Assembly (NCBI GenBank): GCA_965198485.1
Contig: CBDAPQ010000006.1
Location: 1-64,000, forward strand
From: RH-AL1 sp965198485
Lineage (GTDB): Bacteria; Pseudomonadota; Alphaproteobacteria; Rhizobiales; Beijerinckiaceae
DNA: 64,000 nucleotides
Reading direction: 5' to 3'
In this document: positions 48,482 through 56,412 of the stretch, piece after piece
Position numbering within the stretch: the first letter of the stretch is position 1
How the letters are laid out: every line of letters starts with the position of its first letter
Notes under the pieces: generated by a model
Seen by the model: only the letters and a program-made list of their open reading frames with translations
What the model was told of the DNA's origin: nothing
The model's database searches: none
Position numbers and translations under genes: made by a program

Positions 48482-49219
48482 CTAGGCGACGACCGCTTCG
48501 TCTTTTCGCTCACCCCGGGCGACCTCGGTCAGCGACCCGTCCGGCATTGGGCGCTGCAGGTGCTTGACCTCCGACCAGGGCGAGTCGCTCAGCCAAAGGT
48601 CCCACTCCTCGGGCGACGTCAGGATGACGGGCATCGCCTTGTCGTGAACGACCGCAACTTCGGCGTTGGCGTCGGTGGTCAAGAACCCGAAGAGGTCGCA
48701 GGTGACCTCGCCCTCGCTGATCTTGCGCACGCAGGTCCAGCCGTGGGTCATGACGCCCGCGAAGAAAGCCAACGGCCGATCTTCGCCGAGGGCGAACCAG
48801 ACGGGCTTCAACGATCCGCCGACTTGGTCCGGCTCGCTAAAGGAGGTGAAGGGCACGAGGCATCGGTTTTCGGGTCCGAGCCAGCCTGCCCAGTGCCGGC
48901 TCTCGGTCTTGCGCACGTTGGTCGTTCCGCGATCGGGCTCCATGCGAAGAAGATGATCGAAATCGACGTCCTTGCCCTTGGCGCGGAGCTTGTCGGCCCG
49001 CTTCACGGCGGCGTCGAACAAGGCCTTCTTCGAGGACGGCATGCCCCAGCGGAGATCCCGCATCTCGCGGGACCCGTCCGCCCCCGTCATAACGATCGGG
49101 GCGGGATAGTCGGGGAACACGCCGGCCTGGGGCGGCTGGTTGTTGTTCCGGTCGCTCATGGCGCGCGCGATGCCGGCGATCTCCGCGCGATGCTTCATGA
49201 TGGCGTAGAGGTTGCACAT
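48482..49219 (-). CDS. SRAP-domain (YedK/HMCES-like) abasic-site protein
   Basis: A 245-residue protein on the minus strand. Catalytic Cys2 is exposed after removal of Met (MCNLYA). The other family marks are MRDLRWGMP, TNVRKTESRHWAGW, NRCLVPFTSFSEP, LAFFAGVMTHGW and VHDKAMPVIL, which replaces the more common HxRMP. SRAP proteins crosslink to abasic sites in single-stranded DNA and shield them, often in SOS regulons. On a conjugative plasmid it could protect the transferred single strand. It lies convergent to trbB and divergent from the mucR-like gene. Confidence 0.88.
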   Translation of the reverse strand: MCNLYAIMKHRAEIAGIARAMSDRNNNQPPQAGVFPDYPAPIVMTGADGSREMRDLRWGMPSSKKALFDAAVKRADKLRAKGKDVDFDHLLRMEPDRGTTNVRKTESRHWAGWLGPENRCLVPFTSFSEPDQVGGSLKPVWFALGEDRPLAFFAGVMTHGWTCVRKISEGEVTCDLFGFLTTDANAEVAVVHDKAMPVILTSPEEWDLWLSDSPWSEVKHLQRPMPDGSLTEVARGERKDEAVVA

Positions 49220-49330
49220 GGCTGCGTCCGCGATGGTCGATCCGAGGCGATCTTGCTGACCCTGGCTCCGAACGCCAAGTCGTGAAACGGTGGCGCGGCC
49301 GGCCGGGACCGGCCTTCAGGGATCGCCGAC

Positions 49331-49834
49331 ATGGCCGACGACAACGGGACGACCGATACGCTGACCCTGACCGCGGAGATCGTCGCGAGCTACGTCGGCA
49401 ACAACGTGCACGTCCAAGCGGCCGAGATCCCCAACATAATCCGGAGCATTCGAGCGGCGTTGGCGGAGAGCGACGCGCCAACCCCCGAAGCGACGGAGGC
49501 TTCGTTCCCGAAGGCCGACAAGCGCGCGATCAACAAGAGCATCACGCCCGACGCGCTGATCAGCTTTGTCGACAACAAGCCCTACAAGACCCTGAAGCGG
49601 CACCTCAGCCGCCACGGCCTCGACATGGCGGGCTACCGCGAACGCTACGGCCTTCCGAAGGATTATCCCTCCGTCGCGCCCGCCTATAGCGCCTCTCGGT
49701 CGGCCATGGCCAAGCAGCTCGGTCTAGGGGCGCGTCGGCGTGCAGCGGCGCCCGCGGAGGCTCCACCGGCGCCGAGCGCGCCTCCGCCGAAGACGGGCTC
49801 AGGACGCGGACGCAAGAAGCAGGATGCAGAGTAG
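49331..49834 (+). CDS. MucR/Ros-family regulator lacking the zinc-binding cysteine
   Basis: A 167-residue protein. The Ros/MucR body is clear: LTAEIVASYVGNNVHVQAAEIPNIIRSI at the N-terminus, then SITPDALISFVDNKPYKTLKRHLSRHGLDMAGYRERYGL and VAPAYSASRSAMAKQLGLG. The position that is a zinc-ligand cysteine in Ros (ICLEDGKKFKSLKRH) reads ISFVDNKPYKTLKRH, so zinc binding in the usual way is lost, as reported for some MucR homologues of Mesorhizobium. MucR proteins silence AT-rich and foreign DNA. Function here is unknown. The tail is Pro-Ala-rich. Confidence 0.85.
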   Translation: MADDNGTTDTLTLTAEIVASYVGNNVHVQAAEIPNIIRSIRAALAESDAPTPEATEASFPKADKRAINKSITPDALISFVDNKPYKTLKRHLSRHGLDMAGYRERYGLPKDYPSVAPAYSASRSAMAKQLGLGARRRAAAPAEAPPAPSAPPPKTGSGRGRKKQDAE

Positions 49835-49840
49835 GGCGCC

Positions 49841-50899
49841 CTAAGGGCCTTCCAGGGTCTCGCGCACGACCTCGCGCGCCGGTTTGTCGGACCGCAAACC
49901 CTTGAAGCTGGCTTGGCGCAGCTTGCCGGACGCCGTCCACTCGGCGATCTCGATATTGGCCACCAACTCCGGGCGCGCCCAGTGAATGTTGCTCGTCTTG
50001 CGGGGCGGTCCGCCAGCGGCATAGGGGCTGATTTGCGTCTCGACGGCGCGAAGCCGGGGCATCAGGTCGGCCGCCACGCCTTGGGGAAAGCCGGTGCCGA
50101 CGGAGCCGACGTACCGGAACGCCCCGCCCTCATAGACGCCCGCCAGTAGCGACCGGAAGCGGGCGCCGTCGGTCTTCCATCCGCCGATCACGATCTCCTG
50201 CGAGGGACGGCATTTCGCCTTCCGCCAAGTCTCAAGCCGCTTCGCGCCGCCCGCGTACGGCGCGTCCAGCCGCTTGGAGACGATCCCCTCCAATCCGAGT
50301 CCGCAGGCGGCCTTCAGCAGCGCCTCTCCTTCGCCGGGGAGGGCGTCGACATATTCGATCAGCGGCGAAAGCGGCTCGCACCCCGGAAACAGCAGGGCCT
50401 CCAGGTACTCCTTGCGCTCGGCGAGCGGACGGCCGCGCAGGTCCTCGCGGCCGTGGCTGAGGCAGTCGAAGGCGTAGAACTTCAGGTCGCCCACGATGGC
50501 GCCGGCCTCCCTGCGCCCCATCGCCGAGCGCAAGGCCGAGAAGTCGGTCCGGCCATCCGACCCGACGGCGCAGACCTCGCCATCGAGGACGCAGTCCGGG
50601 CCGCTGGCCAGCGGCGCGCCGAGGTCGGGCAGGCGGGCGCTCCAGTCGTGGCCGTTGCGCGAGAACCAATAGGCCGCGCCCCGGCGTACCACGACCTGCA
50701 TGCGGTAGCCGTCGAGCTTCATCTCGTGGATCCAGCCCGCGCCTACCGGCGGCTGGTCGACCAAGCGGGGATGCTGGAGCGGCAGGAAGCTTGGGGGCGG
50801 GGAGGGGACTCGGAGTCCGAGTCTCCCAGGCGTCGCGGTGCTCGGCCTGGGCGGGCTGCTCGGCTTGTCAGACCCGAAGGCCTGAACCGTCGCCACCAC
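49841..50899 (-). CDS. ATP-dependent DNA ligase (LigD ligase-domain type)
   Basis: A 352-residue ligase on the minus strand. Motif I is EMKLDGYRM (K61 as the AMP-accepting lysine), followed by CVLDGEVCAV, motif IV GLEGIVSKRLDAPY and motif V WRKAKCRPSQE. It lacks both the polymerase and the nuclease domains of full LigD and fits a stand-alone LigD-like or LigC ligase used in non-homologous end joining. The first about 40 residues are proline-rich and may not be translated, so the start could lie downstream. No Ku gene is present in the window. Neighbouring genes concern DNA damage tolerance. Confidence 0.87.
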   Translation of the reverse strand: MVATVQAFGSDKPSSPPRPSTATPGRLGLRVPSPPPSFLPLQHPRLVDQPPVGAGWIHEMKLDGYRMQVVVRRGAAYWFSRNGHDWSARLPDLGAPLASGPDCVLDGEVCAVGSDGRTDFSALRSAMGRREAGAIVGDLKFYAFDCLSHGREDLRGRPLAERKEYLEALLFPGCEPLSPLIEYVDALPGEGEALLKAACGLGLEGIVSKRLDAPYAGGAKRLETWRKAKCRPSQEIVIGGWKTDGARFRSLLAGVYEGGAFRYVGSVGTGFPQGVAADLMPRLRAVETQISPYAAGGPPRKTSNIHWARPELVANIEIAEWTASGKLRQASFKGLRSDKPAREVVRETLEGP

Positions 50900-50972
50900 G
50901 CGCGTTCCCTCTCAACCGGGGCGAGTCCTCGACCGGCGGACTCGAACGACGCCGTCCGGGGTCGGTTCCTTG

Positions 50973-51361
50973 ATGGCCGTTTCGCGTTCTGGGTCGATGG
51001 TCCCGCCCGCCGCGCATTCGGTGACGCCCGACGGCCGCTGCTTTGTCGTCAAAGGCCGTCTCTGGCGCTGCTCCAATCCTGCCTTGGACGACAAGACCCG
51101 GCATGGCTTGGTCTCGAGCCTGATGACCGCACGCCGCGCGGTGCGGAGCGCCAAGGCGGGCCGCGGAGACCTTGCGGGGCGCGCGCGTCTGTCGACGCCG
51201 CGAAGCGGGCGCTGGGCGAGCGCGGACCCGTCTGGTGGGAGGACGGGGCGGCTGACTACAATCGTCGCATGGCGGCGAACACGCCCTACGCCGGCTGGTT
51301 CACCGAGCTCATGGCAGGGGCGATCCACAGCGACATCGCGAAGGACCCGTTGACTCACTGA
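50973..51361 (+). pseudogene. conserved small protein interrupted by a frameshift
   Basis: From ATG 50973 one frame reads MAVSRSGSMVPPAAH, CFVVKGRLWRCSNPALDD and LMTARRAVRSAKAGRGDLAG, and the rest of the protein (VDAAKRALGERGPVWWEDG, NRRMAANTPYAGWFTELM) continues in another frame to 51361. The break falls near 51165-51185 in a run of GCGGGGCGCGCG. I recognise the intact form as a small conserved protein of rhizobia and Caulobacter of unknown function. A single-base indel, natural or from sequencing, explains it. Confidence 0.65.
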
Positions 51362-51373
51362 CCCTGCGAGTGA

Positions 51374-51388
51374 GAACAAACAAGGAAC
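51374..51388. promoter_or_regulatory. LexA box upstream of imuA
   Basis: GAAC-aaacaag-GAAC, the reverse complement of the alphaproteobacterial LexA site GTTC-N7-GTTC, 32 bases before the imuA start. It places the imuA-imuB(-dinB) genes under SOS control. Confidence 0.85.
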
Positions 51389-51419
51389 GCCCACCAGGCG
51401 CGCCAGTTCGGCTCCAGCC

Positions 51420-52181
51420 ATGGATCTCTCGCCACGTACAGTCGTCCTCGATCGTCTGCGCACCCGCATCGCCGAGGTGGAGCGGCACGGACGGCCGCGC
51501 GCGGCCGTCCTGCCCTTCGGCGTGGCGGAGCTGGATGGCCGGCTCCCCGCGGCTGGGCTGCCCCTGGGCGGGCTCCACGAGGTGGCGGGGGGAGGGCCGG
51601 GCGCGATCCATGGCGCCGCATCCGTGCTGTTCGTGGCCGGCATCCTCGCCCGCATTCCCGGACACGTGGTCTGGTGCCTGCGCCAACGCGACCTGTTCGC
51701 TCCGGCCCTGGCGGGCGCGGGGCTGCATCCGGACCGGGTGATCTACGCCGAGGCCACGGACGAGAAGGGCGTGCTGACCGTCCTGGAGGAGGGCCTTCGC
51801 CATGGCGGCTTGGCGGGCGTGGTCGGCGAGGTCGGCGTGTTGTCGATGACCGCCTCGCGGCGGCTTCAGCTCTGCGCCGAGGCGTCCGGGGTCACCGCCT
51901 TCGCCATCCGACGCTGGAAGACATCGGCGGCGGCGGCCGACTATGGCCAGCCGACCGCCTCGCTGACGCGATGGCGGGTGACGGCTTTGCCGTCGACACG
52001 CCAGGCGGCGCCGGGGCTCGGACGATCGCGCTGGCTGGTGGAGATGATGCGGTGCCGCGGCGCGGAGGCGGCCGACTGGGAGCTGGAGGCCTGCGATGAG
52101 GCGGGTCGTCTCGCTCTACCTGCCGCGATGGCCGACCGATCGCTGGCGCAGGAGCCAGGGCGACGCCGCGCCGCCGGCTGA
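51420..52181 (+). CDS. imuA: ImuA, RecA/SulA-like component of the error-prone mutasome
   Basis: A 253-residue protein with the ImuA pattern: VLPFGVAELDGRLPAAGLPLGGLHEVAGGG near the start, a RecA-like core with VLFVAGILARIPGHVVWCL, DLFAPALAGAGLHPDRVIY and ASRRLQLCAEASGVTAFAIRRW. ImuA, ImuB and DnaE2 form the mutasome that gives damage-induced mutagenesis in Caulobacter and many others. It overlaps imuB by 86 bases and follows a LexA box. Walker A is degenerate, as usual in the family. Confidence 0.9.
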   Translation: MDLSPRTVVLDRLRTRIAEVERHGRPRAAVLPFGVAELDGRLPAAGLPLGGLHEVAGGGPGAIHGAASVLFVAGILARIPGHVVWCLRQRDLFAPALAGAGLHPDRVIYAEATDEKGVLTVLEEGLRHGGLAGVVGEVGVLSMTASRRLQLCAEASGVTAFAIRRWKTSAAAADYGQPTASLTRWRVTALPSTRQAAPGLGRSRWLVEMMRCRGAEAADWELEACDEAGRLALPAAMADRSLAQEPGRRRAAG

Positions 52182-53619
52182 CGTCCCCGTCGTCGTGGTC
52201 GGCCGCCGGGGCGCCCGCAAGCTGATCCTGGACGCCGACGCCGCGGCCCTGGCGCTGGGCGTGTCGCCGGGGCTCGCCGTGGCGCAGGCGCAGGCGCGAA
52301 CGCCGGGCCTGCACATCGTCGAGGCCGAGCCCGCCGCCGACGCGCTCGCCCTGGAGCGGCTCGCCGTCTGGGCGCTGCGGCGCTACTCGCCACTCGTGGC
52401 GATCAATGGCGTGGACGGGCTCTGGATCGACGCACAGGGCTGCGCCCACCTGTTTGGGGGCGAGGCCGGCTTCCTGACGGACATCCAGTTCAAGCTCGGT
52501 TCCGTCGGGGTTTGCTCGCGCGCCGCCATGGCGGGCGCGCCGGGGGCGGCGCACGGCCTCGCGCGGTTCGGCGGCTCCGCCGCCCTCGTCGCAGGCGCTG
52601 ACGAGGCCGCCCTCGTGCGCGGCCTTCCCGTCGCCGCCCTTCGCCTCGCACCCGAGATGGTGGCGGGCTTGATCCGGCTCGGCTTTGAAACCATCGAGCA
52701 TCTGGAACGCACACCCCGCGCGCCGCTGGCCTTGCGCTTTGGCTCGGAGCTGACACGGCGCCTCGACCAGGCGTTCGGGCGCCAGGGCGAAACCTTCGAT
52801 CCTGTCGCGGCCCCCGAGCTTCCCCGGGTGCGCCATGCCTTCTTCGAACCGATCAGCGCCCCAGAGACGATCGCCCGGCGCGTCGGCAAACTGGTGCAGG
52901 CGTTGTGCGACGTCCTCGACGCGCAGGGCATGGGGGCGCGCAAGCTCGATCTGGTCTGCGAGCGGGTCGACGGTCGCCGAGAAGTAGTGCGGATCGGCAC
53001 GGCCCGGCCAAACCGCGACCCAAAGCGGCTGACGCGGCTCCTGTGCGACCGGTCCGACCACGTCGACCCCGGGTTCGGCATCGATGCGATGAGCCTGTCC
53101 GCGCCGCTCGCCGAGCCGCTGCAGCCCCACACGGCGCCGTCGTCGCTGGCCGGCGACGCCCCGGCCCCCGATGTGGAGGGGCTGATCGACGTCCTGACCA
53201 ACCGCCTGGGTGGAAGCCGGGTGTACCGGATGGCGCCGGTCGAGAGCGATGTGCCCGAGCGCTCCGTCCGCAGGGTGGCCCCCGCCGCCCCGGCCGGCGG
53301 TCGCACCTGGCCGGCCGCCTGGCCGCGTCCCTCGCGGCTCCTCAGCCCTCCCGAACCCGTCGATGCGGTGGCCGCGCTGCCGGACCAGCCGCCGGCCGCC
53401 TTCACGTGGCGCGGTCAGCGGCGGCGCGTGAAGCGCGCGGACGGCCCTGAGCGGATCTACGGCGAATGGTGGAAGCGGGACGCCGAGATGGAGAGCGTGC
53501 GCGATTACTTCGCCGTCGAGGACGAGGCGGGCGAACGGTTCTGGCTGTACCGTCAGGGCGACGGCGAGATCGCCGCCACAGGCGACCTGCGCTGGTTCAT
53601 CCATGGGGTGTTCGCGTGA
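52096..53619 (+). CDS. imuB: ImuB, Y-family-like polymerase without catalytic acids
   Basis: A 507-residue Y-family-like protein. It begins MRRVVSLYLPRWPTDRWRR, where active DinB has an HIDMDAF block with two catalytic acids; here both are missing, and the DE pair in the third motif is replaced (INGVDGLWIDAQG). LVAINGVD, FGGEAGFLTDIQFKLG and the helix-hairpin-helix segment (GLIRLGFETIEHLERTPR) are ImuB features. It acts as a scaffold that joins ImuA, the clamp and DnaE2. It is followed by dinB, an unusual insertion, since dnaE2 normally comes next. Confidence 0.92.
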   Translation: MRRVVSLYLPRWPTDRWRRSQGDAAPPADVPVVVVGRRGARKLILDADAAALALGVSPGLAVAQAQARTPGLHIVEAEPAADALALERLAVWALRRYSPLVAINGVDGLWIDAQGCAHLFGGEAGFLTDIQFKLGSVGVCSRAAMAGAPGAAHGLARFGGSAALVAGADEAALVRGLPVAALRLAPEMVAGLIRLGFETIEHLERTPRAPLALRFGSELTRRLDQAFGRQGETFDPVAAPELPRVRHAFFEPISAPETIARRVGKLVQALCDVLDAQGMGARKLDLVCERVDGRREVVRIGTARPNRDPKRLTRLLCDRSDHVDPGFGIDAMSLSAPLAEPLQPHTAPSSLAGDAPAPDVEGLIDVLTNRLGGSRVYRMAPVESDVPERSVRRVAPAAPAGGRTWPAAWPRPSRLLSPPEPVDAVAALPDQPPAAFTWRGQRRRVKRADGPERIYGEWWKRDAEMESVRDYFAVEDEAGERFWLYRQGDGEIAATGDLRWFIHGVFA

Positions 53620-53677
53620 ACGGCCGACCGCGAGAATGCGGGCCTGATCCGCGAGGGGAGGGGGGGTCACTTCGGAG

Positions 53678-54772
53678 ATGAGCGACGTTCGGCCCGCGCT
53701 GGTGGAAGAGCCGGTTCGGAAGATCATCCACATCGACATGGACGCGTTCTACGCGTCGGTGGAGCAGCGCGACGATCCCGGCCTGCGCGGCCGGCCGGTC
53801 GCCGTCGGAGGATCGAAGGCGCGCGGTGTGGTGGCGGCCGCGAGCTACGAGGCGCGCGCCTTCGGGGTGCGTTGGGCCATGCCGTCCGTCACCGCCCAGC
53901 GGAAATGTCCCGAGCTCGTGTTCGTGCGCCCTCGCTTCGAGGTCTACGGCGCGGTCTCCGCCCAGATCCACGCCATCTTCGCGGACTACACCGACTTGAT
54001 CGAACCGCTCTCGCTCGATGAGGCGTACCTGGACGTCACCGAGGATCGCAGGCGACTTGGAACGGCGACGGCCATTGCGCAGGAGATCCGCGCCCGGATC
54101 CGTGTCGAGACCGACCTGACCGCCTCGGCGGGCGTCTCGTACAACAAGTTCATCGCGAAACTCGCGTCTGACCACAACAAGCCGGACGGATTGTGCGTCG
54201 TCACCCCGCGGCAGGGGCCGGCGTTCGTCCAGCAGCAGCCGGTGAAGCGCTTTCACGGCGTGGGCCCTGTGACCCAGCGGCGCATGGAGGCGCTCGGCAT
54301 CCTCACCGGCGCCGACCTCGCCGCCTGGCCGCTTGCCGAGCTCGAGCGCCACTTCGGCTCGAGCGCTAGCTACTACCATCGCGCCGCGCTTGGCGCCGAC
54401 GATCGCCCGGTCCGCGCCGACCGGGTGCGCAAGTCGATCGGGGCGGAGCGGACGTTCGAGGTCGACCTGGTAAACGGGGCGGCGCTGGAAGCGGCGATGG
54501 AGCCGGTGCTGGACGCGCTGATGGAACGGATCGAGCGGAAGGGCGCGGGGGGTCGGACGGTGACGCTGAAGCTGAAGTTCAGCGACTTCACGCTAATCAC
54601 GCGGTCGCGCAGCCTCACGCAGGCGACAGCCGACCGCGAGATCCTTCGGTCGGTCGTGGAGAGCCTGCTTCGGGCGGAGGGGCCCCTGGCTCGCAGCGTG
54701 CGCCTCATGGGCGTCACGCTCTCCGGCCTAAACTTGATCTCGCCCGGAGAGGCCCCGACCGGCCTGCTCTGA
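53678..54772 (+). CDS. dinB: DNA polymerase IV (DinB)
   Basis: A 364-residue Y-family polymerase. The catalytic residues are present: HIDMDAFYASVE near 24-35 and SLDEAYLDV near 110, together with GVSYNKFIAKLASDHNKPDG and an HhH motif (FHGVGPVTQRRMEALGI). The C-terminus lacks an obvious clamp-binding QLxLF motif. dinB genes are usually elsewhere; here it lies between imuB and dnaE2 with no LexA box of its own, so it is probably read from the imuA promoter. This gives the plasmid two translesion polymerases, DinB and DnaE2. Confidence 0.92.
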   Translation: MSDVRPALVEEPVRKIIHIDMDAFYASVEQRDDPGLRGRPVAVGGSKARGVVAAASYEARAFGVRWAMPSVTAQRKCPELVFVRPRFEVYGAVSAQIHAIFADYTDLIEPLSLDEAYLDVTEDRRRLGTATAIAQEIRARIRVETDLTASAGVSYNKFIAKLASDHNKPDGLCVVTPRQGPAFVQQQPVKRFHGVGPVTQRRMEALGILTGADLAAWPLAELERHFGSSASYYHRAALGADDRPVRADRVRKSIGAERTFEVDLVNGAALEAAMEPVLDALMERIERKGAGGRTVTLKLKFSDFTLITRSRSLTQATADREILRSVVESLLRAEGPLARSVRLMGVTLSGLNLISPGEAPTGLL

Positions 54773-54784
54773 AAGCGAAGCTGC

Positions 54785-54804
54785 TGCCGCCCCTGTGGGC
54801 GGCA
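54785..54804. terminator. bidirectional terminator-like hairpin between dinB and a convergent gene
   Basis: TGCCGCCC (54785-54792) pairs with GGGCGGCA (54797-54804) around CTGT. It lies 12 bases behind dinB and 3 bases from the stop of the minus-strand gene. Confidence 0.55.
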
Positions 54805-54807
54805 CCT

Positions 54808-56283
54808 TCAGATCACCTGCTTTTCTTCCTGCCCCCCGACCAAGTGCATGATCATGGTCCGCGAGGCGAGCACCGTGCCTTCGGGAGTGATGGAGTAGAG
54901 GTCGCCGTTCTTGAAAAAATGCTGCGTGATGCCGCCGAAGACGTCTTCTCCCAGAGGCTGGCGTGCATTTGGGTTGTGAAATATCTGCAGCTCGTCCGAC
55001 CAGTGCTCGACATACCCGTCGAGACCGATTGGCTCGGAAAACACGCGGGGATGCACCGCGTTGGGATCGTGATCGAAGCGGTATCCAAAACGGAAGAAAA
55101 GGTGGCCGGGCGCCTCAACCCCGGCGCTGAGCCCCATTCGGTCGAACTTCGCGAGCGTTCCGGCATTGGAAAAGATGATGGCGGAGATGTTTTCCGCGCC
55201 CTCCAGGTCAAAGAAGCCGGTTTCGATCGTCTTGCCCTTGTAGGCGTGAGGGCCGCCCTTCGTCGCGCGGACGACGAGCTCGCCGTCCACAAACTCCCAG
55301 TCCACCCGGTGGCCATAGAGATAGGGCCAAAGCGCCGAGTGCGTGTAGCTCATCGAGCCCGGCTCATCGACACTGCCCGACACGTGGAAGTCGGCTACCG
55401 CGAGAAGGAACGGCTTCCCCCTGGCTTTCCCCCGCTGCCAGTAGCTCTCTCCATCCTTGTTCTTCTTGTTCAGCTTACTCGTCAGGCTCGACCCGTATTT
55501 GATCGGCATATAGTGCGCCAAGAATTCCGCCATCTCCTCCGGGGTCCGAGGATCAGGGCGATCGGCTAGGACCCCCGACGTCGAGGGGGCGACCGTGGTC
55601 GCCTCGACGGTGAACTCAATCCCAGGAGCAATGCAGGAGAAGTCCGGCGCCTCGGGTTGGGTGATATCGAAGCCGAGCTCGCGAAATGTCGCCCAAAGAT
55701 ACATTTCCCAAAGCCGTTGGTCGAAGGCGTTCTCCTGAAACTCCTTTACGAAATGAGGGTCAGTCGGCGCGAGCCATGGCCCGATCTCACGAAAGACAGC
55801 CCGGGCGGGAGCCCGGGCTGGACTGTCCAAGAGCACCTTGAAGTGTGGATGCAGCCGGTCGACATCGACCTCCGGCCCGACGTGGAGGACGTTGGTCGGG
55901 TAATTCGTCTCGTCCTCCTGGTCGCCCAAGGCCAAGAAGTCGGCTTCCTCGACCGCGCGGCCTATGCGGTCTCGGATGCCGGCTTCGGCGTAAGCGGAAC
56001 TGCGCAGGCTCATCTCGAGATCGACGCACCGGAACCGCCCGATCTTGTCGCGCGCCATCAGGATCCAGCCGAAATCGTCATCGGTGCGGTCTCGCAAGAC
56101 CAGTCCCAGCACGCGCTCCTCGGCGTCGCTCCAATGCGACAGCTCCTCCGCCATGAGCCGGGTGGGCGAGCGCCGCGCTCCCAGGGCTAAAAGGTCAAAG
56201 CGCGACCGACGCATGGGCCGGCTCAGCCCCGCTCGGCGCCGTCGCTCCTTTGTCTTCGCCCTGGCTTCACCCATGGGGACCAT
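54808..56283 (-). CDS. hypothetical protein, possibly a PD-(D/E)XK-like nuclease
   Basis: A 491-residue protein on the minus strand. Residues 180-235 contain FDQRLWEMYLWATFRELGFDITQPEAPDF and IEFTVEATTVAPS, which has the spacing of a restriction-nuclease-type core (E, PD-like, E-x-A), but the K is not certain. Other readable parts are AVADFHVSGSVDEP and YKGKTIETGFFDLEGAENISAIIF. Composition is less GC-driven than in the flanking genes and it sits alone, opposite to the mutasome genes between dinB and dnaE2. It has the look of an inserted cargo gene, maybe a defence nuclease. I do not recognise a named family. Confidence 0.6.
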   Translation of the reverse strand: MVPMGEARAKTKERRRRAGLSRPMRRSRFDLLALGARRSPTRLMAEELSHWSDAEERVLGLVLRDRTDDDFGWILMARDKIGRFRCVDLEMSLRSSAYAEAGIRDRIGRAVEEADFLALGDQEDETNYPTNVLHVGPEVDVDRLHPHFKVLLDSPARAPARAVFREIGPWLAPTDPHFVKEFQENAFDQRLWEMYLWATFRELGFDITQPEAPDFSCIAPGIEFTVEATTVAPSTSGVLADRPDPRTPEEMAEFLAHYMPIKYGSSLTSKLNKKNKDGESYWQRGKARGKPFLLAVADFHVSGSVDEPGSMSYTHSALWPYLYGHRVDWEFVDGELVVRATKGGPHAYKGKTIETGFFDLEGAENISAIIFSNAGTLAKFDRMGLSAGVEAPGHLFFRFGYRFDHDPNAVHPRVFSEPIGLDGYVEHWSDELQIFHNPNARQPLGEDVFGGITQHFFKNGDLYSITPEGTVLASRTMIMHLVGGQEEKQVI

Positions 56284-56382
56284 CTAGGCGACCGCAGGCG
56301 TGGGCGCGAGACCCCGACCCCGCATGCGATCATCCCGGCGGATCGATAGGCAGGCTGATCATACTCGACTCTCCCTTGCTAA

Positions 56383-56397
56383 GAACATACCAGGAAC
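56383..56397. promoter_or_regulatory. LexA box upstream of dnaE2
   Basis: GAAC-ataccag-GAAC, the same direct-repeat site in the same orientation as at imuA, 16 bases before the dnaE2 start. dnaE2 thus has its own SOS promoter. Confidence 0.85.
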
Positions 56398-56412
56398 ACT
56401 GGAGGGCGGCCC

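Noticed and set aside
41571..53345. Near-matches to minus-oriented KOPS after the origin (for example CCCTCCCG at about 53344 and ACCTCCCC near 47521)
   Set aside because: Each differs by one base from CCCTCCCC, so they do not break the polarity of the exact octamer.
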